This document shows, one piece after another, positions 12,669 to 20,105 of a stretch of 20,139 bases of DNA. Position 1 is the first letter of the stretch. Every line of letters begins with the position of its first letter. Made by a program: the position numbers and the translations under genes. The stretch comes from Deltaproteobacteria bacterium UBA5754 (GTDB lineage Bacteria > Desulfobacterota > Dissulfuribacteria > Dissulfuribacterales > UBA5754), in contig DIFG01000065.1 of NCBI GenBank assembly GCA_002419025.1, positions 1 through 20,139 on the forward strand. The letters are read 5' to 3'. The notes beneath the pieces were generated by a model. The model worked only from the letters and a program-made list of their open reading frames with translations, was not told the origin of the DNA and made no database searches.

Positions 12669-15491
12669 TTATAAGGCATTCAGGACCTGCGCGCAGCGGC
12701 CGCAGACGTCCCTGTAGCGGGTGTCCACTCCCACGTCCTCGCTCCATGTCCAGCAACGGGCGCACTTCGTACCGAGGGCCGCAACCGCCTGGACTGTGAG
12801 GCCAGGGATTTCCTCGCTCTCCAGGGAGAAAAGGGCGTCCGTACGCGGGATCCTGGTGCACTCCATCTGGGAGACGATGGAGAGTTCCTTCAAGAGTCCC
12901 AGGCGGCGCAGGACCAAATCATTCAGTGCATCAGGCGGGATCACGATGACCCGGGCATCGAGGGCGAGTCCGATGACCTTTTCTCTCCTGGCCTGTTCCA
13001 GGAGCTTTGTTATCTCGCCCCTGACCTGCCAAAGGACGTCCCATTCTCTGATCTCCGCCTCCGAAAGCCCGTGTTCCGCCGGGTCCGGGAACCGGGCGAG
13101 AAAGATGCTCTCCCAGTCCCCTGCGCCCGGAAGATACCTCCGGGCCTCCTCGGCCGTGAAGGAGAGGATAGGGGCCATGAGGACAAGGAGGTCCAAGGCG
13201 ATGCGGTGGATCGCGGTCTGGGCCGAGCGGCGAAGACGTCCGTCCGGGAGTTCGCAGTAAAGCCGGTCCTTGATGATGTCAAGGTAGAGGGCGCTCATGT
13301 CCACGGCGCAGAACTGGTGGATCTGGTGGTGGACGAGATGGAAACGGTATGCCGCATAGGCCTCGCGAACCCGCGCCGTGAGCCCGGAGAGCCGAAAGAG
13401 CGCCCACCGGTCCAGGGGTTCCATGTCTTCGAGCGAGACGGCATGAAGGGCCGAATCAAAGCCGGAGAGGTTGCTTAGAAGATACCGGATGGTGTTCCGG
13501 ACCTTGCGATAGGCCTCGGTCAGGCGCTGGAGGATCTCCCTGGAGATCTTTATGTCGTCGTGGTAATCCTCGGCCGAGACCCAGAGCCGAAGGATCTCGG
13601 CGCCGTAGTCCTTGATAACGTCCGCCGGGGGTATGACGTTCCCCACGGACTTGGACATCTTTTTCCCCTGGCCGTCCACCACGAACCCGTGGGTGAGGAC
13701 CGTCCGGTACGGGGCCCGATGCCGGGTGGCCACACTCGTAAGGAGCGAGCTCTGGAACCAGCCCCGGTGCTGGTCGCTTCCCTCGAGATAGAGATCAGCG
13801 GGCGCACGAAGGTCGTCCCGGGTCTCAAGGACCGCGGCGTGACTCACCCCGGAATCAAACCAGACGTCGAGGATGTCCATCTCCTTGCGGAAATCAGCGC
13901 CTCCGCAGGCAGGACAACTGGCCCCTTCCGGGAGGAAATCCCCGGCGGGCCTGGCAAACCACGCATCCGCCCCCTCTCGTTCAAAGACAGATACAATCCG
14001 CTCCGCCGTCTCCCGTGTCATGAAGGACCTGCCGCAGGACGCACAGCCAAACACGGTGATGGGAACCCCCCAGGCCCTTTGGCGCGAGATGCACCAGTCG
14101 GGACGCGCCTCCACCATGCCGGCTATCCTCTCCCTGCCCCAGGATGGGATCCAGCGGACCTCGTCAATGGCGGCAAGGGCCGCCTTTCGAATCCCGCCCG
14201 CGTCCATGGCGATGAACCACTGGGCGGTCGCACGAAAGATGACCGGCCTCTTGCAGCGCCAGCAGTGGGGATAACTGTGTTCGACGACCTCGGAGAGAAT
14301 GAGCGCGCCCCTTTTCTCGAGAAGCGCCACGATCCCGGCGTTGGCATTGAATACCGGGACACCGGCGAATTCCGGGACGTCTACGGTGAAACGCCCCTGG
14401 TCGTCCACAGGGGAGAGGACCTCAAGGCCGTAACGAAGACCGGTCTCGTAGTCCTCCTGACCGTGACCAGGGGCCGTGTGAACGCACCCGGTCCCTGCTT
14501 CGAGGGTTACGTAATCGGCAAGAACAATGACGGCCTCTCGCGGCAGAAACGGATGCGCGACCCGCATACCCTCCACCTCCGTGCCCAGGAAACGGCCGAG
14601 CACCGAGACGTCTCCGAGCTCAAGACCGAGGGAAGAGAGAAGCGGAAGGAGTCTTCCCTCGGCGAGGATCCAGACCTCCTTTTTTCCCCGCGTTACCTCA
14701 ACGGCCACGTAGTCGAGACCGGGATGAAAGGCCACGGCCACATTGGCAGGAAGCGTCCAGGGCGTGGTCGTCCAGATGAGGACCGAGACCGGTTCTTCGC
14801 CAGGAATGCCGAAACGCCCCCTGGCCCATGCGTCGAGACTGCCCACCGCAGGAAAGGCCACGGTCACAGACGGGGAACGATGAGGCGCGTATTCCACCTC
14901 GGCCTCGGCAAGGGCGGTGACACAGGTCGGACACCAATGCACTGGCTTCCTGCTTTTGATCACGTGACCATCGAGATAGATGCTCAGAAACTCCCTGGCG
15001 ATGACGGCTTCGTAGCCGTGGGTCATGGTGAGATAGGGCCGGTCCCAGTCCCCCAGGACACCAAGGCGGCGGAACTCGTCCCGCTGGATCCCCATGAACT
15101 TTTCCGCGTATCTCCTGCACGCGGCCCGGATCTCGAGCTGACCCATCTCGCGCCGTTTGCGTCCCAGATCCTTCTCCACGTTGTGTTCGATGGGGAGCCC
15201 GTGACAGTCCCAGCCAGGCACATAAGGGGCGTCGAAACCCTCCATCTGGCGGGATTTCACGATGATGTCCTTCAAGACCTTGTTCACCGTGTGGCCGAGG
15301 TGTATGCGGCCGTTGGCATAGGGAGGACCGTCGTGCAAAACGAAAAGGGGCCGTCCTTTCCCATGCTCGCGGAGCCTGCGATAGATGCCGATTTCCTCCC
15401 AGTAAGCGAGCATCTCGGGCTCGCGCTGGGCGAGATTCGCCTTCATGGGAAAGGCAGTTCGGGGAAGATTTAAGGTGTTCTTGTAGTCCAT
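12669..15491 (-). CDS. ileS: Isoleucyl-tRNA synthetase
   Basis: This class I synthetase charges tRNA-Ile and edits valine. It is 940 residues, in line with the bacterial form. It has the HIGH motif as HLGH at residues 64-67 (PPYANGRIHLGHTVNK) and KMSKS at 611-615 (GQGKKMSKSVGN). The CP1 editing domain lies between them, with a Thr-rich WTTTPWTLPANVAV. A C-terminal zinc site CARCWTWS...CGRC supports the type found in most Gram-negative bacteria. AAGGA lies 11 nt before the ATG. The gene is separated from panB by 273 nt that include an inverted-repeat element. I saw no T-box leader. Downstream is the repeat cluster at 12338-12656. Confidence 0.97.
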   Translation of the reverse strand: MDYKNTLNLPRTAFPMKANLAQREPEMLAYWEEIGIYRRLREHGKGRPLFVLHDGPPYANGRIHLGHTVNKVLKDIIVKSRQMEGFDAPYVPGWDCHGLPIEHNVEKDLGRKRREMGQLEIRAACRRYAEKFMGIQRDEFRRLGVLGDWDRPYLTMTHGYEAVIAREFLSIYLDGHVIKSRKPVHWCPTCVTALAEAEVEYAPHRSPSVTVAFPAVGSLDAWARGRFGIPGEEPVSVLIWTTTPWTLPANVAVAFHPGLDYVAVEVTRGKKEVWILAEGRLLPLLSSLGLELGDVSVLGRFLGTEVEGMRVAHPFLPREAVIVLADYVTLEAGTGCVHTAPGHGQEDYETGLRYGLEVLSPVDDQGRFTVDVPEFAGVPVFNANAGIVALLEKRGALILSEVVEHSYPHCWRCKRPVIFRATAQWFIAMDAGGIRKAALAAIDEVRWIPSWGRERIAGMVEARPDWCISRQRAWGVPITVFGCASCGRSFMTRETAERIVSVFEREGADAWFARPAGDFLPEGASCPACGGADFRKEMDILDVWFDSGVSHAAVLETRDDLRAPADLYLEGSDQHRGWFQSSLLTSVATRHRAPYRTVLTHGFVVDGQGKKMSKSVGNVIPPADVIKDYGAEILRLWVSAEDYHDDIKISREILQRLTEAYRKVRNTIRYLLSNLSGFDSALHAVSLEDMEPLDRWALFRLSGLTARVREAYAAYRFHLVHHQIHQFCAVDMSALYLDIIKDRLYCELPDGRLRRSAQTAIHRIALDLLVLMAPILSFTAEEARRYLPGAGDWESIFLARFPDPAEHGLSEAEIREWDVLWQVRGEITKLLEQARREKVIGLALDARVIVIPPDALNDLVLRRLGLLKELSIVSQMECTRIPRTDALFSLESEEIPGLTVQAVAALGTKCARCWTWSEDVGVDTRYRDVCGRCAQVLNAL

Positions 15492-15614
15492 TCGGGATCG
15501 AGTCCTTTCCGTCGCCTGCTAAATACCACGAAGCGGTGTTGTCTGAAACCGCCCAAGTTTCTCATGACCATGAATCCGTGAGATATGCACTCAACCTTTC
15601 GGCTTCACAGAATA

Positions 15615-15757
15615 AGCCGTAGGCCGGGGTATTATTAGTGGAATGAGGCACCCATGGGCGTGTACCGTCGGCAAATCCGCTCCCATGGACTGGGGGGGGC
15701 TATTTGCCCTGTCTGCCGATAGGCAGGCGCATGGAAGAAATACCCCGGCAGTCGGCT
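15615..15757. repeat. 143-nt element with terminal inverted repeats
   Basis: The ends AGCCGTAGGCCGGGGTATT (15615-15633) and AATACCCCGGCAGTCGGCT (15739-15757) are inverted repeats matching at about 16 of 19 positions. Inside, GGCAAAT (15670-15676) pairs with ATTTGCC (15702-15708) around a CCC/GGG inner stem, and CTGCCGATAGGCAG forms a small hairpin at 15713-15726. It starts 7 nt after the panB stop on the minus strand. It could be a non-autonomous mobile element or a structured RNA in the panB-ileS intergenic region. I recognise no named RNA family. The remaining 15492-15614 shows nothing else. Confidence 0.6.
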
Positions 15758-15764
15758 CACGAAT

Positions 15765-16625
15765 TCAGGAAAAGATCTCCCGTACAACCTCCTCGCCGCC
15801 TGGAAATTCGTTTTCCTGGCCAGGAAAGGCCCCCACCGTCACCTCACGTGCGAATTCCGAGATGGCATCTCGAATGACCGGAGCGAGCCGGGCGTATTGC
15901 TTCACAAAACGGGGGGTGAACTTCTCGAACATCCCAACGAGGTCGTTGGTCACAAGGACCTGCCCGTCACAGCGGGGACCAGCCCCGATCCCGATGGTGG
16001 GCACAGGGACCCGCTCAGTGATGGCCCCGGCAAGGGCCGAGGGGATACATTCGAGCACAAGGGAGAAGATTCCGGCCTCCACAAGGGCCTTGGCGTCCTC
16101 CACGAGCGAGCGAGCCGATTCGAGATCCCTACCCCTCACCGTAAATCCCTGCCCGAGACTCGATGCGGTCTGGGGCGTAAGACCGATATGCCCCATGACA
16201 GGGATCCCGGCGGATACAATCCGTGCAATCGTCGAGGCGATGCGGGCATCTCCTTCGATCTTCACTGCGTCGCACCCTGCCTCCTTGAGGAACCGGCCTG
16301 CATTCCTGACCGCCTCCTCCTCCGAAATCTGATAGGAGAGATAGGGCATGTCTCCGACAAGGAGGGCATTTTTCACCCCGCGCCTTACGGCCTGCGAGTG
16401 GTGAAGCATATCTTCGACCGTGACCGGGATCGTAGATGGGTATCCGAGGGCGACCATTCCCAATGAATCCCCCACGAGTACCATGTCCACCGGTGCCTGG
16501 TCTATGACAGTCGCCATGCCCCAGTCATAGGCGGTAAGCATGACGATCCTTTCGCCTGCCGCCTTTTTCTGTCTCAAGGAATCAAAGGTTACACGTCGTC
16601 TTTGCGGCAACTTGCCTTCCCCCAT
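15765..16625 (-). CDS. panB: 3-methyl-2-oxobutanoate hydroxymethyltransferase
   Basis: This enzyme performs the first committed step to pantothenate and CoA, adding a one-carbon unit from methylene-tetrahydrofolate to 2-oxoisovalerate. At 286 residues it is slightly longer than the usual 264-280. It carries TAYDWGMATV, the metal ligand Asp53 in LVGDSLGMV, VKIEG (122-125), GHIGLTPQ (145-152), the catalytic Glu192 in LVLEC, and GIGAGPRCDGQVLV. GGAGG at 16632-16636 sets the start. The gene begins only 23 nt after RNase P RNA on the same strand. No panC or panD is in the window. Confidence 0.96.
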   Translation of the reverse strand: MGEGKLPQRRRVTFDSLRQKKAAGERIVMLTAYDWGMATVIDQAPVDMVLVGDSLGMVALGYPSTIPVTVEDMLHHSQAVRRGVKNALLVGDMPYLSYQISEEEAVRNAGRFLKEAGCDAVKIEGDARIASTIARIVSAGIPVMGHIGLTPQTASSLGQGFTVRGRDLESARSLVEDAKALVEAGIFSLVLECIPSALAGAITERVPVPTIGIGAGPRCDGQVLVTNDLVGMFEKFTPRFVKQYARLAPVIRDAISEFAREVTVGAFPGQENEFPGGEEVVREIFS

Positions 16626-16647
16626 GGATACCTCCGAAAAAGAAAAA

Positions 16648-17009
16648 GGCAGAGACGGTCATAAGCCGGGTTCTGTCCCTGAAGACCAGGTGGTGATCAT
16701 TCATCTCGGACGGCGGTTGCCCGCCGCCTCATGCGACCGACCCGGAGGCCTCGGACGGGCAGCCCTCTGACGCCTCCCTATTTGGTCTTGCTCCGGGTGG
16801 GGTTTACCGAGCCTGCGGTGTCACCACCGCAGCTGGTGAGCTCTTGCCTCACCGTTTCACCCTTACCGCGCTCTTCACGCGGCGGTCTGCTTTCTGTTGC
16901 ACTTTCCCTGGGGTCGCCCCCGGTCCGTGTTACGGACCACCCTGCCCTGCGGAGCCCGGACTTTCCTCCCAGGCGTAAAAACGCCGAGCGATCACCGGCC
17001 GTCTCTGCC
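16648..17009 (-). ncRNA. rnpB: RNase P RNA, bacterial type A
   Basis: This is the catalytic RNA that cuts the 5' leaders of tRNA precursors. Read on the minus strand, it opens GGCAGAGACGG and closes CCGTCTCTGCC, an 11-bp P1 helix. The conserved elements are all in order: GAGGAAAGTCCGGGCTCC near the 5' end, ACAGAAAGCAGACCGCC, GGTAAGGGTGAAACGG, GGTAAACCCCA, AGAGGGCTGCCCG and ACAGAACCCGGCTTATG near the 3' end. The length is about 362 nt. The 3' end is followed by a minus-strand run TTTTTCTTTTTC before the panB ribosome-binding site, which with P1 could terminate transcription or separate the RNA from panB. Confidence 0.96.
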
Positions 17010-17046
17010 AAAATTTTTATAATTTTACCCCATCTTAGGGGTTAAA
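17010..17046 (-). promoter_or_regulatory. Possible rnpB promoter with short GC hairpin
   Basis: On the minus strand TATAAA (17016-17021) sits 6 nt before the predicted RNase P RNA 5' end at 17009, a good -10 position. A TTTAAC at 17041-17046 is a poor -35 with a long 19-nt gap. Between them CCCC-TAAGAT-GGGG could form a small hairpin ending transcription from the upstream gene. Confidence 0.4.
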
Positions 17047-17054
17047 GGGAGGGT

Positions 17055-17777
17055 TCAATCCTCCTGAATCGCCTCCGACCTCGTATAGATGATCCTCTGG
17101 CAGGTGGGACAGAAAAGGACCTTGTCGTTTCTGAGGAGTTCGTTGTAGAGCTGAGGGGGGATGTTCATGTTGCACCCAGTACAGATGGACTGCCTCACCT
17201 CAACAACTGCGAGCCCGCCCCGCTTCTGGCGAAGAAAATCGTAGCGTGCGAGGATGTCCTTGCGCACAGACGCGGCCTTCTCGTCCCGCTCCTTCTGCAA
17301 GGAGGCGATCTTCTCGTCGATCTCGGCCAAAAGGCCATGGAGACGTCGCTTTTCCGCATCCCTTTCCTTTCGTGTTTCCTCGCTCATCTTCCGCTTCTCA
17401 TCCATCTGAGCGGCGATCCCGTCTATCTCCTCGAGGATGGCAAGGATCTCGTCCTCACGGGCCTTGTTCGTCTTCTTGATCTCGTCGATCTCCTTGAGAA
17501 GGGCCTGATACTCACGGTTGGTCTTGATGCTCGTGAGCTTTGCCTGGGATTTCCCGTGCCGGATCTGATCCAGCTCCAGTTCATCCTCTATTTCCGTCTT
17601 CTTTCTTTGAAGCTCCCGCCTTCGCTCATCGAGGACGACAAGCTCCGCCTCCCGCTCTGAAAGAAGGGCCTCAAGGGCATTCAGGCGCTCCGGGGCCTTT
17701 TCCTTCTCCACAGCGAGATCGCGTATGGCGAGATCCACTTCCTGAATCGCCAGAACCGGCTCCAGATCTATCTTCAA
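17055..17777 (-). CDS. Coiled-coil C4-type zinc ribbon protein (COG1579/CT398-like)
   Basis: This 240-residue protein has a long charged heptad-rich coiled coil (about residues 10-180, for example ALLKEIDEIKKTNKAREDEI) and a C-terminal zinc ribbon with Cys pairs CTGC and CPTC separated by about 20 residues. It belongs to the widespread CT398/COG1579 group, whose role is poorly defined. The start matters: an ATG at 17915 would overlap the upstream gene by 100 nt. A TTG at 17777 is preceded by GGAAAGGAG with a 6-nt gap, gives KIDLEPVLAIQEVDL as in the family, and matches the usual length. The gene sits between a DUF34 protein and RNase P RNA on the same strand, a placement I associate with Desulfobacterota but have not checked. 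Confidence 0.85.
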   Translation of the reverse strand: MKIDLEPVLAIQEVDLAIRDLAVEKEKAPERLNALEALLSEREAELVVLDERRRELQRKKTEIEDELELDQIRHGKSQAKLTSIKTNREYQALLKEIDEIKKTNKAREDEILAILEEIDGIAAQMDEKRKMSEETRKERDAEKRRLHGLLAEIDEKIASLQKERDEKAASVRKDILARYDFLRQKRGGLAVVEVRQSICTGCNMNIPPQLYNELLRNDKVLFCPTCQRIIYTRSEAIQED

Positions 17778-17783
17778 CGGTCT

Positions 17784-17792
17784 CTCCTTTCC
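17784..17792 (-). promoter_or_regulatory. Shine-Dalgarno that decides a TTG start
   Basis: On the minus strand this is GGAAAGGAG, followed by AGACCG and then TTG at 17777. It lies in the 37-nt gap after the DUF34 stop. It is the best ribosome-binding site near either candidate start of the zinc-ribbon gene. Confidence 0.75.
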
Positions 17793-17814
17793 ATGCGCAA
17801 ACCTCGTGATATCC

Positions 17815-18690
17815 TCACCGGGGATGGAATAAACCGGGCCGAGAGCCCGGGAAATGGCGAATTGCTCCCTGTCCGTCAGGGATGATACATCCAAAAGGTG
17901 ACCTTTCTCCCTCAAAGACCCCCACTCCGACCCCCCAACCCCTTGCGACCGCAGTACGTTCTATATGCGCGGCGAGGGCCGGAACAATGAGCCATTCCGT
18001 GGCGAAGTGCCCTGCATCCACAAGGGCCACCCGCGAGGCCTCGGCCTCACGCGCCACGTGGTGCTTGAGTTCGGCGCTCACATAGAGATCGGCCCGGCGC
18101 GAAAGGACATCCGGCCAAAGATCGGACCCGGATCCACCGCATACGGCTATCTTTCGAACAGGGGTCTGCGGATTGCCCACGACGCGGAGACACGGCTCAG
18201 CAAGGGACTCGGCAAGCCGCTCCACCACCTCGGCAAGGGTCCGGACCTCCGGCAGGCCGCCCATCCTCCCGAGGCCTCCGGGCAGCCCGCCCGGAAGGGG
18301 ACGGAGCGGTTCGATCCCTTCAAGACCCATGATCCCGGCAAGGAGATCGCTCACACCTCCGGAGACGGAATCCAGATTGGTGTGACAGGCGAGAAGCGCG
18401 ATGCCGGAACGCAGGAAACGGGCGGCGATACGGGGGATGGGCAAGGAGAGATCCAAGGATGAGACGGGACGGAAAAGAAGGGGATGATGGGCGACCACGA
18501 GATCGGCGCCCGAACGTTCCGCCTCCCCAAGGGCGTTCTCAGTAGGATCCAGGACGACAAGGATCTTGTGGACAGGTGCAGCAGGATCTCCCACCTGGAG
18601 GCCGATTGAATCCCAGGATTCGGCAAACTCCTGAGGCGCCCACTCAGTAATGGCGCTCCAAATGTCAGAAACAGAAGGAATCATGGCCAT
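17815..18690 (-). CDS. Nif3-like dinuclear metal center protein (DUF34)
   Basis: This 291-residue protein of the NIF3/YbgI/DUF34 family has the metal-ligand motifs HHPLLF, HTNLDS and the C-terminal DAGHFATEW, plus DSIGLQVGD near the N-terminus. Members bind two metal ions and form toroidal hexamers. A GTP cyclohydrolase-like or metal-chaperone role has been proposed, but function is unsettled. The open frame begins at 18711, inside the tRNA, so that ATG cannot be right. Usable ATGs are at 18690 and 18684, only 12-18 nt after the tRNA 3' end and without a Shine-Dalgarno. After RNase cleavage of the tRNA the mRNA would be nearly leaderless. The zinc-ribbon gene follows after 37 nt. Confidence 0.9.
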   Translation of the reverse strand: MAMIPSVSDIWSAITEWAPQEFAESWDSIGLQVGDPAAPVHKILVVLDPTENALGEAERSGADLVVAHHPLLFRPVSSLDLSLPIPRIAARFLRSGIALLACHTNLDSVSGGVSDLLAGIMGLEGIEPLRPLPGGLPGGLGRMGGLPEVRTLAEVVERLAESLAEPCLRVVGNPQTPVRKIAVCGGSGSDLWPDVLSRRADLYVSAELKHHVAREAEASRVALVDAGHFATEWLIVPALAAHIERTAVARGWGVGVGVFEGERSPFGCIIPDGQGAIRHFPGSRPGLFHPR

Positions 18691-18702
18691 GACAGATCGA
18701 AT

Positions 18703-18775
18703 TGGGCCCACCAGGATTCGAACCTGGGACCAACCGGTTATGAGCCGGTAGCTCTACCAGCTGAGCTATGGGCCC
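18703..18775 (-). tRNA. tRNA-Met (CAU anticodon), CCA not encoded
   Basis: The minus strand folds as a canonical 73-nt tRNA. It has an acceptor stem GGGCCCA/TGGGCCC, a D arm TAGCTCAGCTGGTAGAGCTA, an anticodon stem ACCGG/CCGGT with loop CTCATAA, a T arm CCCAGG-TTCGAATC-CTGG and discriminator A. The next bases are AT, so CCA must be added afterwards. CAU can also mark tRNA-Ile2 before lysidine modification; the overall sequence looks like elongator tRNA-Met to me, but this needs a model-based check. It is read in the same direction as the DUF34 gene immediately downstream. Confidence 0.93.
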
Positions 18776-18784
18776 GTGACAAAC

Positions 18785-18818
18785 TTTATAAGTTTCTTGT
18801 TTTCAGGTCTTTTGTCAA
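18785..18818 (-). promoter_or_regulatory. Possible promoter for tRNA-Met and downstream genes
   Basis: On the minus strand a perfect TTGACA lies at 18813-18818 and a TATAAA at 18785-18790, 10 nt before the tRNA. The gap of 22 nt between them is too long for a standard sigma-70 promoter, so one of the two boxes is probably not the one used. Confidence 0.35.
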
Positions 18819-18855
18819 GAAAAAAATCAGGTGTGTTAGCAACAATGCAGAATTT

Positions 18856-18871
18856 GGGGTAAACTTACCCC
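18856..18871. promoter_or_regulatory. Perfect 16-nt palindrome upstream of PHP gene
   Basis: GGGGTAAACTTACCCC is a 7-bp inverted repeat around a 2-nt centre. It lies 4 nt before the AGGGAG ribosome-binding site (18875-18880) of the next gene. It could be an operator for a dimeric regulator or a short hairpin in the leader. No matching copy was noticed elsewhere in the window. Confidence 0.45.
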
Positions 18872-18885
18872 TTCAGGGAGTCACG

Positions 18886-19812
18886 ATGATGAACAAACCA
18901 ACCAGCATGGGTCTGATGTCCGCCTGCTGCGACCTCCATACGCACACGATCGCCTCGGATGGGTCAGACACGCCGACCCGCCTCGTCCAGCTCGCCCATG
19001 CAGCCGGACTTGCAGGTATCTCTGTCACGGACCACGACACCGTCTCCGGCATACCGGAGGCCATGGAGGCGGGAAGGCGCCTTGACGTGGACGTCCTCCC
19101 CGGGGTGGAGCTGAGTGTCATAGCGCCATCAGGGAATATGCATATCCTCGGATACGGAATGGACACGCGCTCCCCTGACCTTTTGGCCCTTCTCGAAGAG
19201 GTCCAGCAGGCGAGGGCCGGGAGAAACACCAGGATCCTCGCGCTCCTTCGGGCCGCCGGCTGCCCCCTCTCCCTGGAGGAGGTCGAGAGAACGGCGGGCG
19301 GGGGACAGATCGGCCGCCCCCACTTTGCACGCGTCCTGGTGGAAAAGGGCTATGTATCCTCAACCGGTGAGGCCTTTGCGCGTTTTCTTCGAAAAGGGGC
19401 CGTGGCCTACGCCCCCAAGGCGGTCATCACGCCAGGGGAGGCCGTACGCATCCTCCACGCTTCAGGGGGGGCCGCCGTTCTTGCCCACCCCCTGACCCTC
19501 AACTGTCCAGGCCCTGATGACCTTGACCGCATCGTCGCCGACCTCGCCTCGGCAGGGCTCGACGGCATGGAGTGCCACTACAGTGAGCACACCCCATCCT
19601 TCACGCGCATCTGCCTCGACATCGCGGAGAGATACGGTCTCATCCCAACCGGGGGAAGCGACTACCATGGCGCGGTAAAACCGTCTATCGCCCTGGGAAG
19701 GGGCAAGGGTGATCTGTGCGTGCCTGCCCGGTGCCTTGCCGAGATCCGAAAGAGGGCGGAAGAGAAAAGGGCGAGCCGGTGCTCCCTTGCGGAAGAGATT
19801 CGAGCGGCTTGA
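18886..19812 (+). CDS. PHP-domain phosphoesterase (YciV/RNase AM-like)
   Basis: This 308-residue metal-dependent phosphoesterase has the PHP motifs in order: DLHTHTIASDGSDTP (16-30), VTDHDTVSG, LPGVELSV, HILGYG, IGRPHFARVL, VLAHPL, MECHYSEH and the terminal GSDYHG. These supply the His/Asp/Glu ligands of the trinuclear site. The family (COG0613) includes E. coli YciV/RNase AM, which trims 5' ends of rRNA and hydrolyses 3',5'-nucleotide bisphosphates; the same activity here is by analogy. A polymerase-associated role is unlikely because the protein stands alone. The AGGGAG site suits either ATG, 18886 or 18889. The stop codon abuts that of the convergent small gene. Confidence 0.9.
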   Translation: MMNKPTSMGLMSACCDLHTHTIASDGSDTPTRLVQLAHAAGLAGISVTDHDTVSGIPEAMEAGRRLDVDVLPGVELSVIAPSGNMHILGYGMDTRSPDLLALLEEVQQARAGRNTRILALLRAAGCPLSLEEVERTAGGGQIGRPHFARVLVEKGYVSSTGEAFARFLRKGAVAYAPKAVITPGEAVRILHASGGAAVLAHPLTLNCPGPDDLDRIVADLASAGLDGMECHYSEHTPSFTRICLDIAERYGLIPTGGSDYHGAVKPSIALGRGKGDLCVPARCLAEIRKRAEEKRASRCSLAEEIRAA

Positions 19813-20088
19813 TCACCCCAACCTTTTTGTCTCCCGATCGAGACGTTTCACCTGGGACTGATAAAACTTTAGACACCTCTTTATAAATTTTTTTCTTCCT
19901 GACTCGCTTGAAAGGTCTTCCCGTTCGACCGGAGCGTCCCAGCAGGCCAAGAGGACGAGGTTCGGGGGGAGATTGAGGTCAATGAGACACCTGATCTTGT
20001 TTTCGTAGTAATCCCTCATGACCTGGCATCGGATTTTCCTGTTGCTGGTCACCGCGGCGACCGGTGGTTTTTTTTCAAAGGCGGGCAT
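19813..20088 (-). CDS. Small basic protein of unknown function
   Basis: I do not recognise this 91-residue protein. It is rich in Lys and Arg, has four cysteines (21, 34, 49, 72), no signal peptide and no membrane helix. It includes the stretch DLNLPPNLVLLACWDAPVER and a basic amphipathic C-terminus (KKFIKRCLKFYQSQVKRLDRE). A ribosome-binding site AGAGGA precedes the ATG, and the region upstream is dispersed repeat DNA. Its stop is back to back with the PHP gene's stop (TGATCA). The opposite strand has no better coding frame here, and the gene is flanked by sensible boundaries, so I accept it as real with moderate confidence. The composition is slightly more AT-rich than its neighbour. Confidence 0.6.
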   Translation of the reverse strand: MPAFEKKPPVAAVTSNRKIRCQVMRDYYENKIRCLIDLNLPPNLVLLACWDAPVEREDLSSESGRKKFIKRCLKFYQSQVKRLDRETKRLG

Positions 20089-20105
20089 AGGGATCCTCTT
20101 TTTCC

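Noticed and set aside
13560..15473. 637-residue plus-strand frame opposite ileS
   Set aside because: It is a mirror of ileS codon bias in GC-rich DNA, with no recognisable domain.
15492..15614. T-box leader upstream of ileS
   Set aside because: I saw no T-box consensus (TGGNACCGCG) or specifier loop, and such leaders are rare outside Gram-positive groups.
16731..17045. Plus-strand 104-residue frame and minus-strand 77-residue frame
   Set aside because: Both lie inside the RNase P RNA gene.
18703..18775. tRNA-Ile2 (lysidine-modified CAU) as the identity
   Set aside because: Not fully excluded, but the body of the tRNA looks more like elongator tRNA-Met. A model-based classifier would settle it.
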